Of a stretch of 64,000 bases of DNA, positions 39,333-50,171 are shown piece by piece; position 1 is the first letter of the stretch, and each line of letters opens with the position of its first letter. Origin of the DNA: Moniliophthora roreri (Eukaryota > Basidiomycota > Agaricomycetes > Agaricales > Marasmiaceae). Location: positions 372,001 through 436,000 of the forward strand of contig LATX02000179.1 of NCBI GenBank assembly GCA_001466705.2, in the 5' to 3' direction. Below the pieces are notes generated by a model. That model ran no database searches. It was not told the origin of the DNA and worked only from the letters and a program-made list of their open reading frames with translations. Both the position numbers and the translations under genes were made by a program.

Positions 39333-41255
39333 GTGTCTGAACCTGAAACTCAGATTCCTGGTGCATTTCCACCTACTCTGGTAGCAGAAAATTCATTAAG
39401 GTCAAAAAAGCAGAAAGGATCAAAGAAAAAGACTTCTAGATCAAATCCGACAGCTCCTGCCAGAGCAACTAGATCAGCAACTGTGACAGGAGCTGTTTTG
39501 CTAACAGATCCAGTTGAATTTAATAGAAGTGGACTTGTTTGTATTGATTCTCAAGCAAGTACTTCAATGCCATCTACTAGAAGAAGTACTACCCCATCCA
39601 CACCTGGTAGAAACATTATTGCCATTGCTACCTTAATTATGGACCAAAACACTCAATTATCTAGAGTAGAGGTCTTAGCTAAAGAGTTCAATCTACTTTG
39701 AATATTTCAACAGGAAACAGAAACTGAACAACCACAGAATAACAATGAAATGCCGACTGCAGGAAATGTGCAATGTCTCTGATGGGATGACCTACCGCAA
39801 GATCAGTTGGATAAGTTGGCAGAAGGAAATGTTAGGAAAATCCTACATACTGTAAAGTCATTTGACAAAGATGAACCAGATACCTTACAAGCATGGCTTG
39901 ATGATCTTGAAATCCAATTTAAGATGGCTGGATTGATAGAGAGTGCCTCGAAGATCTATTCCACAATGCAGAAGATGTCCTATAAACTGCGTACAGAATT
40001 GCAAGAGAGTAGCGAAGCTAAAGGCAGCTCCTGGGAAGACTTTAAAAAGCTCTTATTTAAGGAGTTCTCTGATTTGGCAGATATGGACAATGGATCGACA
40101 GACAAATTGTACTGGATAGTGTTGCACAGTCAGTATATTGGATTTGGGGGGCTAGAGAAACTAAAGAAGTACAATCAAGCATTCTTGCTTGAAGTCAAGA
40201 AGCTTCTTAAGCCTCTGGCTCTCCTTTTGAACCACACAGCAGTACAAACATATTTGAGTGCCTTTGAAACAACATTCAAGACACGTGTTCAACAGCAGAT
40301 GGAGCTGTTTACACTCAATAAGCTAGATAAAGGAAAAGAAGACCCTAGAAGACAACAAGATCCTTGGGAACTCAACAATGTCATTGAGCAGGCTGAGATA
40401 GTGATGTCAACCAATTTGGGGAACATTTATTTCCTGAATTCACATCAGTCAGCAGTTCCTGAGGAAATGCAACCCATTATACTGGGTATGGCCTTTTCTA
40501 TGGGGGTCCCTATTCCTTTGACAAATGTGCAGGTGAAAGCAGTGCAAGGACAAGCTTCTAGCCAGGCTGCAGCAACCCTGGTTATAAAACAAGAAGAGAC
40601 AGTACCATTATTGTTTCCTAAGAAAGAGGAACAGAATAGCAATATATATAATTCAGGTGTAGCAGCAACAGTAGATGTGCACCAATGTACTATATGAGCA
40701 CAGACTCAAGAAATTGAGAATCTAAAAAGGCAAATGACAAGTTTGCTAGATGCTCTTGCAACCCAGAAACCTCTTAGCCAAGGGACACCAATGCTCACTA
40801 TGAACCAGGATGTCTGGGGAAAACATAGACAGCCTATGATAGGAAGAGCTGTACTATCTACAAGTGCTGGACAGATTTGTTACTGGTGTGGGGAACAAGG
40901 CCACATAGTAAGAGAATGTCCATCACACAAACAAATAGTTAATGATGGGTGGCTAGTTTGGAATGAGTCGGCCAATCACTATATTTTAAAAGATGGCAAG
41001 AGATTACCCAAGCATGAAGGGACTGAGTTCTGGAAAGACAAGGTTACCAAATATGCAAAGACTAAAGGATGGGTGACATCTTCAGACTCCTATTTCTTTA
41101 GTGGAATAGAAGAGGAAGATGAGCCGCCTAACATATTTCATGCTGCAGCAATGACAGCGCCTGTCTTCAAGGAGCACACTCTTCAACAAATAGTGGCAGC
41201 AATGTTATAACAAATGCAGCTAAATGCAGCTCAGGCTGATGTTACAAAAAACTGA
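39333..41255 (+). pseudogene. gag of element B, with several in-frame stops
   Basis: Capsid/nucleocapsid polyprotein. N-terminal basic, Ser/Thr/Pro-rich region (39333-39701), capsid region (39807-40697: LQAWLDDLEIQFKMAGLIES, WEDFKKLLFKEFSDLADM, FETTFKTRVQQQMELF), then a zinc knuckle CYWCGEQGHIVRECPSH (CxxCxxxxHxxxxC) around 40870. Stops: TGA at 39699 and 39780 (both also in the second copy), TGA near 40695 and TAA at 41208; the last two are sense codons in the copy at 55244-57290, so they are recent. No ATG starts the first frame. gag ends with TGA at 41253, directly after a frameshift heptamer. Confidence 0.8.
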
Positions 41256-42159
41256 GAAGCCCAGTGATGGGGACAGTAGCACACAATGCCAAAACTACTA
41301 AAGCAAAATCCCCTGAGGGTAAAGGCAAATCATTAGAAATCTCTATTTCACCTTCTAAAGGCTTTGATAAATCCTTATATTGGGACCTAGAAAGTCTATT
41401 AAAGACAAACACACAATCAAAGAATGAAAAACCCAAAAACAAAGAGAAAGCTGAAGATAAGGCAAAAGAAACACATAGCAGAGAAAATCCTACACCTAAT
41501 AAAGTGCTATCTCAAGATACCTGTCTGTTTGATAAAGTGAAGCCTATAGACAGGCCTCTGATACCCAAAAATCAAGCACTAGCAAAGGGGACGGTGCATT
41601 TAGACAAACAAAAGCAGGGCGGGAAAGTTTCAGAGAAACCTGTGAAAGACCTCAGAAGGTCAACAGCTTTGACTTTGATACTGGAGGAAGATACCTTAGA
41701 AAAGACAAAGGCTCTGGAGGATGCTGTTATTGACAAATACTTAGCATCTGAAGTTCCAGTACCTTTAGAAGTCTTAGCCAAGCTGTCACCGTCCTTCCGA
41801 AGAACTATGATAAGAAGGTTACAACTTAAAGAAATAAAGTGCAAACCTATTAAGATGTTTTATGAGTCGTTACCTAAAACTCAAGTTCTAGCACTAAGCC
41901 AAGAAGTAATTGATGATCTGGGAAACTGTACCCATGTAATAGAAACCAGTGACTTAGCTAAGGAAAGCTGGGAAGAGCATTTTGAAGTGCTTAGTCAAGA
42001 AGTTGACAGAATGCCTGCTAGTGCGATAGTACAAAAAGATGTAGTGGAACAGTTCTTAAACGAACAGGACTCCTCCAAGAGAGGAAGGGTTATTATAGTA
42101 GCCAGATCAACAGAAGCACTGCACTGCATATTTCCAAATTTAAACAATCATCCAGAGGT
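40669..42159 (+). repeat. 1491-bp block duplicated exactly at 42161-43651
   Basis: Every position matches the block 1492 bp further on, the two copies being separated only by the n at 42160. It spans the end of gag, the frameshift site and the start of the pol frame. Exact identity over 1.5 kb, including private stop codons, with an n at the junction, indicates two contig ends that overlap but were not merged. Confidence 0.85.
41246..41275 (+). promoter_or_regulatory. -1 programmed ribosomal frameshift site between gag and pol
   Basis: In the gag frame the codons are ACA AAA AAC TGA, giving the slippery heptamer A AAA AAC at 41246-41252 right before the stop. A -1 slip continues as CTG AGA AGC CCA GTG ATG, which is the downstream pol frame. 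Seven bases after the heptamer is CCCA-GTGA-TGGG (41260-41271), a short stem with a GNRA-type loop; GGGGA (41269-41273) could alternatively pair with TCCCC at 41309-41313. Repeated at 42738-42744, and as A AAA AAT at 56952-56958 in the second element copy, again directly before TGA. Confidence 0.7.
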
Positions 42160-42160
42160 N
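42160..42160. other. Undetermined base at a scaffold join
   Basis: A single n flanked by the two exact 1491-bp copies. Confidence 0.9.
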
Positions 42161-43651
42161 CAGTAGATGTGCACCAATGTACTATATGAGCACAGACTCA
42201 AGAAATTGAGAATCTAAAAAGGCAAATGACAAGTTTGCTAGATGCTCTTGCAACCCAGAAACCTCTTAGCCAAGGGACACCAATGCTCACTATGAACCAG
42301 GATGTCTGGGGAAAACATAGACAGCCTATGATAGGAAGAGCTGTACTATCTACAAGTGCTGGACAGATTTGTTACTGGTGTGGGGAACAAGGCCACATAG
42401 TAAGAGAATGTCCATCACACAAACAAATAGTTAATGATGGGTGGCTAGTTTGGAATGAGTCGGCCAATCACTATATTTTAAAAGATGGCAAGAGATTACC
42501 CAAGCATGAAGGGACTGAGTTCTGGAAAGACAAGGTTACCAAATATGCAAAGACTAAAGGATGGGTGACATCTTCAGACTCCTATTTCTTTAGTGGAATA
42601 GAAGAGGAAGATGAGCCGCCTAACATATTTCATGCTGCAGCAATGACAGCGCCTGTCTTCAAGGAGCACACTCTTCAACAAATAGTGGCAGCAATGTTAT
42701 AACAAATGCAGCTAAATGCAGCTCAGGCTGATGTTACAAAAAACTGAGAAGCCCAGTGATGGGGACAGTAGCACACAATGCCAAAACTACTAAAGCAAAA
42801 TCCCCTGAGGGTAAAGGCAAATCATTAGAAATCTCTATTTCACCTTCTAAAGGCTTTGATAAATCCTTATATTGGGACCTAGAAAGTCTATTAAAGACAA
42901 ACACACAATCAAAGAATGAAAAACCCAAAAACAAAGAGAAAGCTGAAGATAAGGCAAAAGAAACACATAGCAGAGAAAATCCTACACCTAATAAAGTGCT
43001 ATCTCAAGATACCTGTCTGTTTGATAAAGTGAAGCCTATAGACAGGCCTCTGATACCCAAAAATCAAGCACTAGCAAAGGGGACGGTGCATTTAGACAAA
43101 CAAAAGCAGGGCGGGAAAGTTTCAGAGAAACCTGTGAAAGACCTCAGAAGGTCAACAGCTTTGACTTTGATACTGGAGGAAGATACCTTAGAAAAGACAA
43201 AGGCTCTGGAGGATGCTGTTATTGACAAATACTTAGCATCTGAAGTTCCAGTACCTTTAGAAGTCTTAGCCAAGCTGTCACCGTCCTTCCGAAGAACTAT
43301 GATAAGAAGGTTACAACTTAAAGAAATAAAGTGCAAACCTATTAAGATGTTTTATGAGTCGTTACCTAAAACTCAAGTTCTAGCACTAAGCCAAGAAGTA
43401 ATTGATGATCTGGGAAACTGTACCCATGTAATAGAAACCAGTGACTTAGCTAAGGAAAGCTGGGAAGAGCATTTTGAAGTGCTTAGTCAAGAAGTTGACA
43501 GAATGCCTGCTAGTGCGATAGTACAAAAAGATGTAGTGGAACAGTTCTTAAACGAACAGGACTCCTCCAAGAGAGGAAGGGTTATTATAGTAGCCAGATC
43601 AACAGAAGCACTGCACTGCATATTTCCAAATTTAAACAATCATCCAGAGGT
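42161..43651 (+). repeat. Second exact copy of the 40669-42159 block
   Basis: Holds the gag end (zinc knuckle at about 42365), the second heptamer A AAA AAC at 42738-42744 and the pol start. Unlike the first copy it runs on without interruption into the protease. Confidence 0.85.
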
Positions 43652-44153
43652 AATTGAGGCACTCTTAGACATGGGTTCTCAAATCATCTGTATTGATAAA
43701 GAAGAAGCGGTTGGCTGAGGAATTACATGGGATCCGGTGACCTATATTCATATGCAGAGCGCAAATGGCAGTCTTAACTGGACTCAAGGCTTAGCCAGGA
43801 ATGTTCTATTGACGATTGGGTCCATCACAATCTATGGTCAATTGCATGTCATCAAACAAGCACCATACAAAATGCTATTAGGAAGGCCGTTTGATGTCCT
43901 AACTAAGATGTGTACTCAAACTTTTGAGGACGGTCATATGGACATTACCTTAACATGTCCAAATACTCAGAAGCAGATAACTATGGGGACATATGAAAGA
44001 GGCAAAGGGATAAAACCGGAGCCTTATCAAGAGCCAAAGTTAGAAGATATGGCTCAATCCGATGGTCCTCCTTCTGAGCAAGATCAAGGACAGCATGGAA
44101 ATGGCAACCCATCAGATCAACTGAATTTTCAAGGAACCTCAAGGAACTGTTGA
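42744..44153 (+). pseudogene. Pol N-terminal region and aspartic protease of element B
   Basis: Frame entered by the -1 shift: a Lys-rich linker (KTTKAKSPEGKGKSLEISI and following), then IVARSTEALHCIFPNLNNHPEV and the protease core EALLDMGSQIICIDKEEA, where the usual D-T/S-G is D-M-G (ACG to ATG would explain it). A TGA at about 43716 separates this from SANGSLNWTQGLARNVLL and YKMLLGRPFDVLTKM, the C-terminal half of the protease (flap and ILGRP-type motif). The protease cannot be active as written. Confidence 0.75.
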
Positions 44154-44185
44154 AAGAACAGTGAGAGGTTGCAGTAATTATAGAA

Positions 44186-45778
44186 ATGGAGGAAAATGAA
44201 AACCTATGCATACACACATACAATATACTCTTAGAAAAGACTTTTACGCAAACAGAATTGGTGGAACTGTACCTGCAAGTGGCAAGTACCATGCCGGAAA
44301 TTTGTAAGCACATAGAAAAGAAAATCAATACTTTCATGAGCACTTGCATTACAAAATATGATGACATGGGTGCACAATGCTTATTACAACAAGCAAATGG
44401 CATATTGGCAAATCATTCTGTATATACAGGAATTAGAAAAGAATATCAATGGACAGACTCTGATTCTATACTGCATGTAATATTGTTTGATGTACAACAA
44501 TCAAGGGATGAAGCTATTAAAGACAGTCAATCAGTCTTTGGGAAATATAAACCCGTAGCACTAAAGGTGAAACCAGTTAAAGCAACTCTTCCGCAAGAAT
44601 TTCACGTGCAAAGAATGATAACTGGGGATCCTTTGAAAGACATGCTGGAATTGCCTACAAACCCATCAGATTTTGTAGAGAGTGAGAGATATAATAAGGA
44701 AAGAAAAGGCATCATAGATAAGAATCTAGAAGGATTCCTATGGCTGGAAGAGAGAAAACTTATACATGAACTGATGAAACTACAGGAAAAAGCATTCACT
44801 TGGGAACCATCAGAAGGAGGCAATTTTCGTACCAACTTCTTTCCTCCTGTAAAGTTTCCAGTTTTGCCTCATGTGCCTTGGGTAGAAAGGAATATTCCTA
44901 TTCCACCTGGCATATATGCAGAAATTTGCAAAATCATCAAAGATAAGATTGATGCAGGAGTATATGAACCCTCTAGCTCATCCTATAGATCTAAATGGTT
45001 CTGTGTCTTAAAGAAGGATGGAAAGAGCCTTCAGCTAGTACACAGTTTAGAACTGTTAAACCGAGTGACAATTCAGTATTCTGGTGTGCCCCCTGCAACC
45101 ACAGAAGTAGCAAATCACTTTGCTGGACACGCTTGTCTTGGATTACTAGATATATGGGTTGGATATGATGAGAGACTGATAGATGAAGAGTCAAGGGACT
45201 TGACTACCTTTCAAACACTGTTTGGACTACATAGGTTAGTAAAATTGCCTATGGGATGGACAAATTCAGTACTGATCTTCCATGATGATGTATGCTATAT
45301 ATTCAGAGATGAGATCCCACATGTAACTATGCCGTATGTTGATGATGTATCCTGTTGGGGACCTCCTTTGCAATACAAGCAACTGGATGGAAGCTTTGAA
45401 ACAATACTGGAGAATCCTGGAATACGAAGATTCATATGGGAACACCTAAATAACATGAATTGGCTATGCCAACGACTTAAATATGTCAGCAGGACCTTTT
45501 CTGGACCAAAAGCATTCCTTTGTATCAAACAGGGAGTAGTACTTGGATATCAAGTAGGTCCAGAAGGACATGAAGTGAACAAGAAGTTTGCTAAAGTAGT
45601 GTTGGACTGGGATCCAGAATCCTTCAAAGGAAAAAGCAACATAAAATTGTTGCTAGAAACTGCTGTACAGTTAAGGATGTTTATTAGGGACTATGCAAAA
45701 ATTACAAAGCCCTTAAATAAGATATCCAGTGCTAAAGCAATCTTTCATATGGGAGACGAAGAGAAGCAAGCTGTGTGA
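44186..45778 (+). pseudogene. Reverse transcriptase of element B (domain nearly intact)
   Basis: Gypsy-type RT: RNIPIPPGIYAEICKIIKDK, SYRSKWFCVLKKDGKSLQLVHSLE, FQTLFGLHRLVKLPMGWTNS, and the active site MPYVDDVSCWGP with both catalytic aspartates. 530 residues are open, the longest intact piece in the element; it ends at a TGA (45776-45778) just before the RNase H frame, so the polyprotein is still broken. Confidence 0.85.
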
Positions 45779-45802
45779 GAACTGCAAGAAGCAATTCATA
45801 CT

Positions 45803-46765
45803 GTGCCCTGTCTAAGACCTGTAGACTATCACAAGCCCTTAATATTGGCTGTTGATACTTCATGGCAAGCAGTTGGCTTCTATTTGTATCAAGTTGATCC
45901 AGAAAACCTGAAAAAGAAATACTTTAACTTATTTGGATCAATAGGCTTGAATGAGCATGAGGCACAATTCTCCCAACCTAAGAGGGAATTATTTGGACTC
46001 AAAACTGCTTTAGAAGTGACCTATTACACTACATATGGATGTAGGGATTTAATTATAGAAACAGATGCTAGCTACATAAAAGAAATGCTAGATCATCCTA
46101 GTGCTGGACCAAATGCAACTATAAACCAATGGATCAAAGCCATCAGAAAGTATCATTTCAAACTGGTACATGTAAAAGGAGTTATTCATGGCCCAGATGG
46201 TCTGTCTAGACCTTCTAGTGGGGGAGCTACTACTGAAAGACCACCTATAAATGAAGAAGACTACCTAGATGATGACAACAGAGAATTAATAGGGTTCCAA
46301 ATGGGTGATGGTGTACTCAAAGAACCATATCCATTTGAGAACTTTAAGGATGAGATTGATAATTGCGGAGGATACTTATTTGAACTGGCTAAATGCATTG
46401 AAGACAAGCTTCATAAGGCTTGGCTAGAAGTGAAGGTTGACAAAGAGGTTAGAGTAAATATAATGAAGTCGAGAGAGATAGAAAGAGTTGACACATTCAT
46501 GCAACTAAAAGTATTCCCTCCTCGACTTACTGAAGAATGGAGTGACGATCATCCTTACAAGGAGAGACATAGGAGTGACTTCACTAAGAATTTAGATGAC
46601 TGCTTAGAAGATTTAAAGAAGTGGTTAGCTGATGAGGATTGGCGAGAGGGTGTAAATCTTGAGCAATCAGATCGCAAATTTCTGGAAAAACAGTCACCCA
46701 AGTTCTTTGTAGACAGGGATGGCAGATTATATAGAAGAAATGAAAATCTGGAAGGCCAACATTGA
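45803..46765 (+). pseudogene. RNase H and connection domain of element B
   Basis: RNase H-like fold: PLILAVDTSWQAVGFYLYQV (first catalytic Asp), EAQFSQPKRELFGLKTALE (Glu), LIIETDASYIKEML (Asp) and FKLVHVKGVIHGPDGLSR. It is followed by a charged linker and SDRKFLEKQSPKFFVDRDGRLY, the usual lead-in to the integrase zinc domain. Ends at a TGA near 46763 in the same direction as integrase. Confidence 0.8.
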
Positions 46766-47450
46766 TTGGTCATGCTAAAAGAAAAGAGAATGTGGATGAT
46801 AACAGCTGCACATGATTATGTGGGACATAAAGGCATGTATGCTACAGAAAGTCTCTTAAAGAAGAGATTCTGGTGGCCTGAGCTAGAAAATGATGTGCAA
46901 TGGTTCATGAAATCATGTCNTACACCTTCCCTCTTTCAGAAGATACATATCAACATCTTTAAGGTGTCACCAGCTAGTAATGGGTGCAAGAATGTTGCAC
47001 ATGCCAGAGATGCCTTATCTAATTGGTCAGAAGCTAGAGCATTGAGAGAAGAAAAAGCTAGATCAATTGGAGAATGGCTTTTTGAGGATATTATATGTCG
47101 CTGGGGACCTCCTGAAGAGATCATAACCGATAATGCGCCACAATTAGAATTAGTTATGAAATGGCTAAAAGCTAAATATGGGATTGAGCATATCAAAATA
47201 TTGCCTTATAATTTGCAAGTGAACAGAAAAATTAAACATGCACACTTTGATATTAGACAAGCACTAGTAAAAGCCACCAGCAGAGACTTAAAAAGGTGGT
47301 ATTGGTATTTGAAACCAGTGCTGTGGGAAGATAGAGCTACGATACGATGAGGGTTTGGGTGCTCTCCATACTTTTTAGTAACCGGGGAGGAACCTATACT
47401 TCTCTTAGATATTGTTGAATCTACCTGGTTGGTACACACACCAGACAGAT
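46766..47450 (+). pseudogene. Integrase of element B, internally truncated at an n
   Basis: The zinc-binding region ITAAHDYVGHKGMYATESLL ... WFMKSC is cut at n46920; the text resumes at PSLFQKIHINIFKVSP, so the remainder of the HHCC motif, including part of the first catalytic segment, is missing. The second Asp lies in EEIITDNAPQ. The third catalytic position, expected Glu in a KIERAHFD-like helix, reads KIKHAHFD. A TGA at about 47348 precedes GFGCSPYFLVTGEEPILLLD, and the frame is lost altogether in the complemented segment from 47450. Confidence 0.8.
46920..46920. other. Undetermined base at a scaffold join inside integrase
   Basis: Coding sequence is missing across this n: the integrase loses roughly the segment between its second zinc Cys and the first catalytic Asp. 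Confidence 0.85.
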
Positions 47451-47524
47451 AAGAATGTCTACTCCTTAATTAACCCATAGCTCGGAATCGGAATCGTTTC
47501 GTAGATACTCATGTCCAGGAGATA

Positions 47525-48109
47525 ATGGAGAAAGTAGACAAAATAAAGCAGCAAAACTTAAGACAATTTGAGCGAGAGTTTATAAATAAGATAAAGAAAT
47601 ATGATTTTAAGCCGGGTATCCTTGTACAGATGTGTAACATGGCCATAGAAAAAGAATTGGATCACAAAATGTACCCTAGATATTTAGGCCCAATGATAGT
47701 GATCAGAAGGACCAAAGGGGGATCATACATTTTGGCAGATATGAATGGAGCTGTGAAGAAAGAGAAGGTAGTGGTGTTCAGAGTCTTACCACACCATGCT
47801 CACTATGAACCTATTGAACTCCTGGAAAACATACATGATTTGATCGACTTGTCAAAAGAGCAGCTGGAGAAGATGCTTGAGATGGATAAAGAGGATCAAT
47901 ATGATGGGGAAGACTTTGCATTCACTAAAGTACCTAAAATGCAAAGGCCACTACAAGGAAAAGAAGAGGTAGATGATTTAATAGAAGAAAATGAACTATC
48001 TAGTTCTGAAAATGAAGAAACTGATGAGGAAACAGAAAACAAGAGAAAGACTAGATCAAAGAAGACAGATAGCTGGCAGAAAAGTAAGAGTCTAGATACT
48101 AGGAGATGA
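47525..48109 (+). pseudogene. C-terminal part of pol, copy 1
   Basis: MEKVDKIKQQNLRQFEREFI, YLGPMIVIRRTKGGSYILAD (SH3-like/GPY-type integrase C-terminus), then an acidic tail and KTRSKKTDSWQKSKSLDTRR-stop. It lacks its normal upstream context because 47450-47504 is replaced by complement sequence carrying stops. Confidence 0.7.
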
Positions 48110-48135
48110 TCTGTACTATGTATGAGGCATATACT

Positions 48136-48234
48136 GTCTGGATAGCTCAAGTGGATAGAGCATAGATGGATATGTGCCTTAGGCATAAACATGGAGCCCC
48201 TAATAAGGTTGTGGGTTCGAGTCCTACTCCAGAC
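48136..48234 (+). tRNA. tRNA-like sequence inside element B (copy 1)
   Basis: Perfect 7-bp acceptor pair GTCTGGA/TCCAGAC; A box TAGCTCAAGTGG with D-stem GCTC/GAGC; T-arm GTGGG-TTCGAGT-CCTAC with B box GGTTCGAGTCC. The 99-nt length leaves about 26 extra bases between D- and T-arms, and I could not fold a standard anticodon stem, so no anticodon is assigned. It could be an intron-containing tRNA, a pseudo-tRNA or part of a tRNA-derived SINE. Repeated at 49537-49635. Confidence 0.5.
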
Positions 48235-48373
48235 AAATACCTAGTGATGAAGCTTATTTTTGGGACAAGTAAGGTCGATAAAATTTTGGATGGACTGGAT
48301 AAAATTTGTAAATCATTATGCAATAAGGAAGAAATAATAGAATGTGATACATACCTAGATTAAGGGATGTATC

Positions 48374-48475
48374 GCCCAGATAGCTCAACTGGATAAGAGC
48401 AGGAGGGATAAACATGTAAAAACTGTGTTTGCCATCTCACTGTTGTGGGTTCATTATCCCCAGTAGTGGAAGGCA
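48374..48475 (+). ncRNA. Second, weaker tRNA-like sequence
   Basis: GCCCAGATAGCTCAACTGG is an A-box match with D-stem GCTC/GAGC, and TGGGTTCATTATCCC resembles a T-arm and B box, but the acceptor ends do not pair. It lies about 140 bp after the first tRNA-like unit. Repeated near 49775. Confidence 0.3.
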
Positions 48476-48781
48476 AAGACATATCGAGTCAGCAGATAGA
48501 AAAGAGTATGAAGTAGTAAGGGACTGGGATTGTAGTGCGAGCAAGGTCACATTTTATACCACAGTGACAGACACTTACACATGCCAGTACCCTACTTCCA
48601 AGGAAATGGCATAGTACCACCTATTTGAAATAGAGACATCTGGGAAAAGTCTTTTAGAAGGGATCAGATAAGAGATATGTAATGAGGCAGTAATCTGAAA
48701 GTGTACAGTCCCTGTAACTAAATAAGATGACCAGTCAACAAGGACATTGACATTTTTAGTTGGGGGGAGAGAGACACTCAT

Positions 48782-48782
48782 N
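48782..48782. other. Undetermined base at a scaffold join
   Basis: Sits between the two 1.4-kb copies; the second copy starts within a few bases of it. Confidence 0.9.
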
Positions 48783-48829
48783 CCAGAGCGGAACCTATAC
48801 TTCTCTTAGATATTGTTGAATCTACCTGG

Positions 48830-49510
48830 TTGGTACACACACCAGACAGAATTCTTACAGATGAGGAATTAATTGGGTATCGAGCCTTAGCCTTAGCAAA
48901 GCATCGTACTCATGTCCAGGAGATGATGGAGAAAGTAGACAAAATAAAGCAGCAAAACTTAAGACAATTTGAGCAAGAGTTCATAAATAAGATAAAGGAA
49001 TATGATTTTAAGCTGGGTATGCTTGTACAGATGCATAACATGGCCATAGAAAAAGAATTGGATCGCAAAATGTACTCTAGATATTTAGGCCCAATGATAG
49101 TGATCAGAAGGACCAAAGGGGGATCATACATTTTGGCAGATATGAACAGAGCTGTGAAGAAAGAGAAGGTAGTGGCGTTCAGAGTCTTACCACACCACGC
49201 TTGCTATGAACCTATTGAACTCCCGGAAAACATACATGATTTGATTGACTTGTCAAAAGAGCAGCTGGAGAAGATGCTTGAGACAGATAAAGAGGATCGT
49301 TATGATGGGGAAGACTTTGCATTCACTAAAGTACCTAAAATGCAAAGGCCACTACAAGGAAAAGAAGAGGTAGATGATTTAATAGAAGAAAATGAACTAT
49401 CTAGTTCTGAAAATGAAGAAACTGATGAGGAAACAGAAAACAAGAGAAAGACTAGATCAAAGAAGACAGATAGCTGGCAGAAAAGTAAGAGTCTAGATAC
49501 TAGGAGATGA
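48830..49510 (+). pseudogene. C-terminal part of integrase/pol, copy 2 (open)
   Basis: 226-residue open frame: VHTPDRILTDEELIGYRALA, a basic helix KVDKIKQQNLRQFEQEF, YLGPMIVIRRTKGGSYILAD and an acidic, Lys/Arg-ending tail. Fragment only; it is cut off from the integrase core by the join at 48782. Confidence 0.7.
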
Positions 49511-49536
49511 TCTGTACTATGTATGAGGCATATACT

Positions 49537-49635
49537 GTCTGGATAGCTCAAGTGGATAGAGCATAGATGGATATGTGCCTTAGGCATAAACATGGAGCCC
49601 CTAATAAGGTTGTGGGTTCGAGTCCTACTCCAGAC
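49537..49635 (+). tRNA. tRNA-like sequence inside element B (copy 2)
   Basis: Same sequence as 48136-48234, including the acceptor pair GTCTGGA/TCCAGAC and A and B boxes. Confidence 0.5.
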
Positions 49636-50154
49636 AAATACCTAGTGATGAAGCTTATTTTTGGGACAAGTAAGGTCGATAAAATTTTGGATGGACTGGA
49701 TAAAATTTGTAAATCATTATGCAATAAGGAAGAAATAATAGAATGTGATACATACCTAGATTAAGGGATGTATCGCCCAGATAGCTCAACTGGATAAGAG
49801 CAGGAGGGATAAACATGTAAAAACTGTGTTTGCCATCTCACTGTTGTGGGTTCATTATCCCCAGTAGTGGAAGGCAAAGACATATCGAGTCAGCAGATAG
49901 AAAAGAGTATGAAGTAGTAAGGGACTGGGATTGTAGTGCGAGCAAGGTCACATTTTATACCACAGTGACAGACACTTACACATGCCAGTACCCTACTTCC
50001 AAGGAAATGGCATAGTACCACCTATTTGAAATAGAGACATCTGGGAAAAGTCTTTTAGAAGGGATCAGATAAGAGATATGTAATGAGGCAGTAATCTGAA
50101 GGTGTACAGTCCCTGTAACTAAATAAGATGACCAGTCAACAAGGACATTGACAT

Positions 50155-50171
50155 TTTTAGTTGGGGGGAGA
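50155..50171 (+). promoter_or_regulatory. Internal polypurine tract of element B
   Basis: TTTTAGTTGGGGGGAGA is identical over 17 bases to the tract at 54476-54492 that directly precedes the 3' LTR. It would mark the original end of the coding region, with later cargo inserted behind it, or a second plus-strand primer site. Confidence 0.55.

Larger units (their letters stand above)
47390..48781 (+). repeat. First copy of a 1.4-kb duplicated block (pol C-terminus, tRNA-like pair, polypurine tract)
   Basis: Aligns at a constant offset of 1401 with 48791-50182. The first 550 bp or so carry scattered single-base differences, mostly transitions; the remaining part is nearly identical. The 55 bases 47450-47504 are the base complement of 48851-48905. 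Unlike the exact duplication at 40669, this pair includes real sequence differences, so it may join two different element copies or haplotypes. Confidence 0.8.

Noticed and set aside
48136..48234. Functional tRNA with a named anticodon
   Set aside because: Acceptor and T-arm are convincing, but I could not fold a standard anticodon arm, so no amino acid is assigned.
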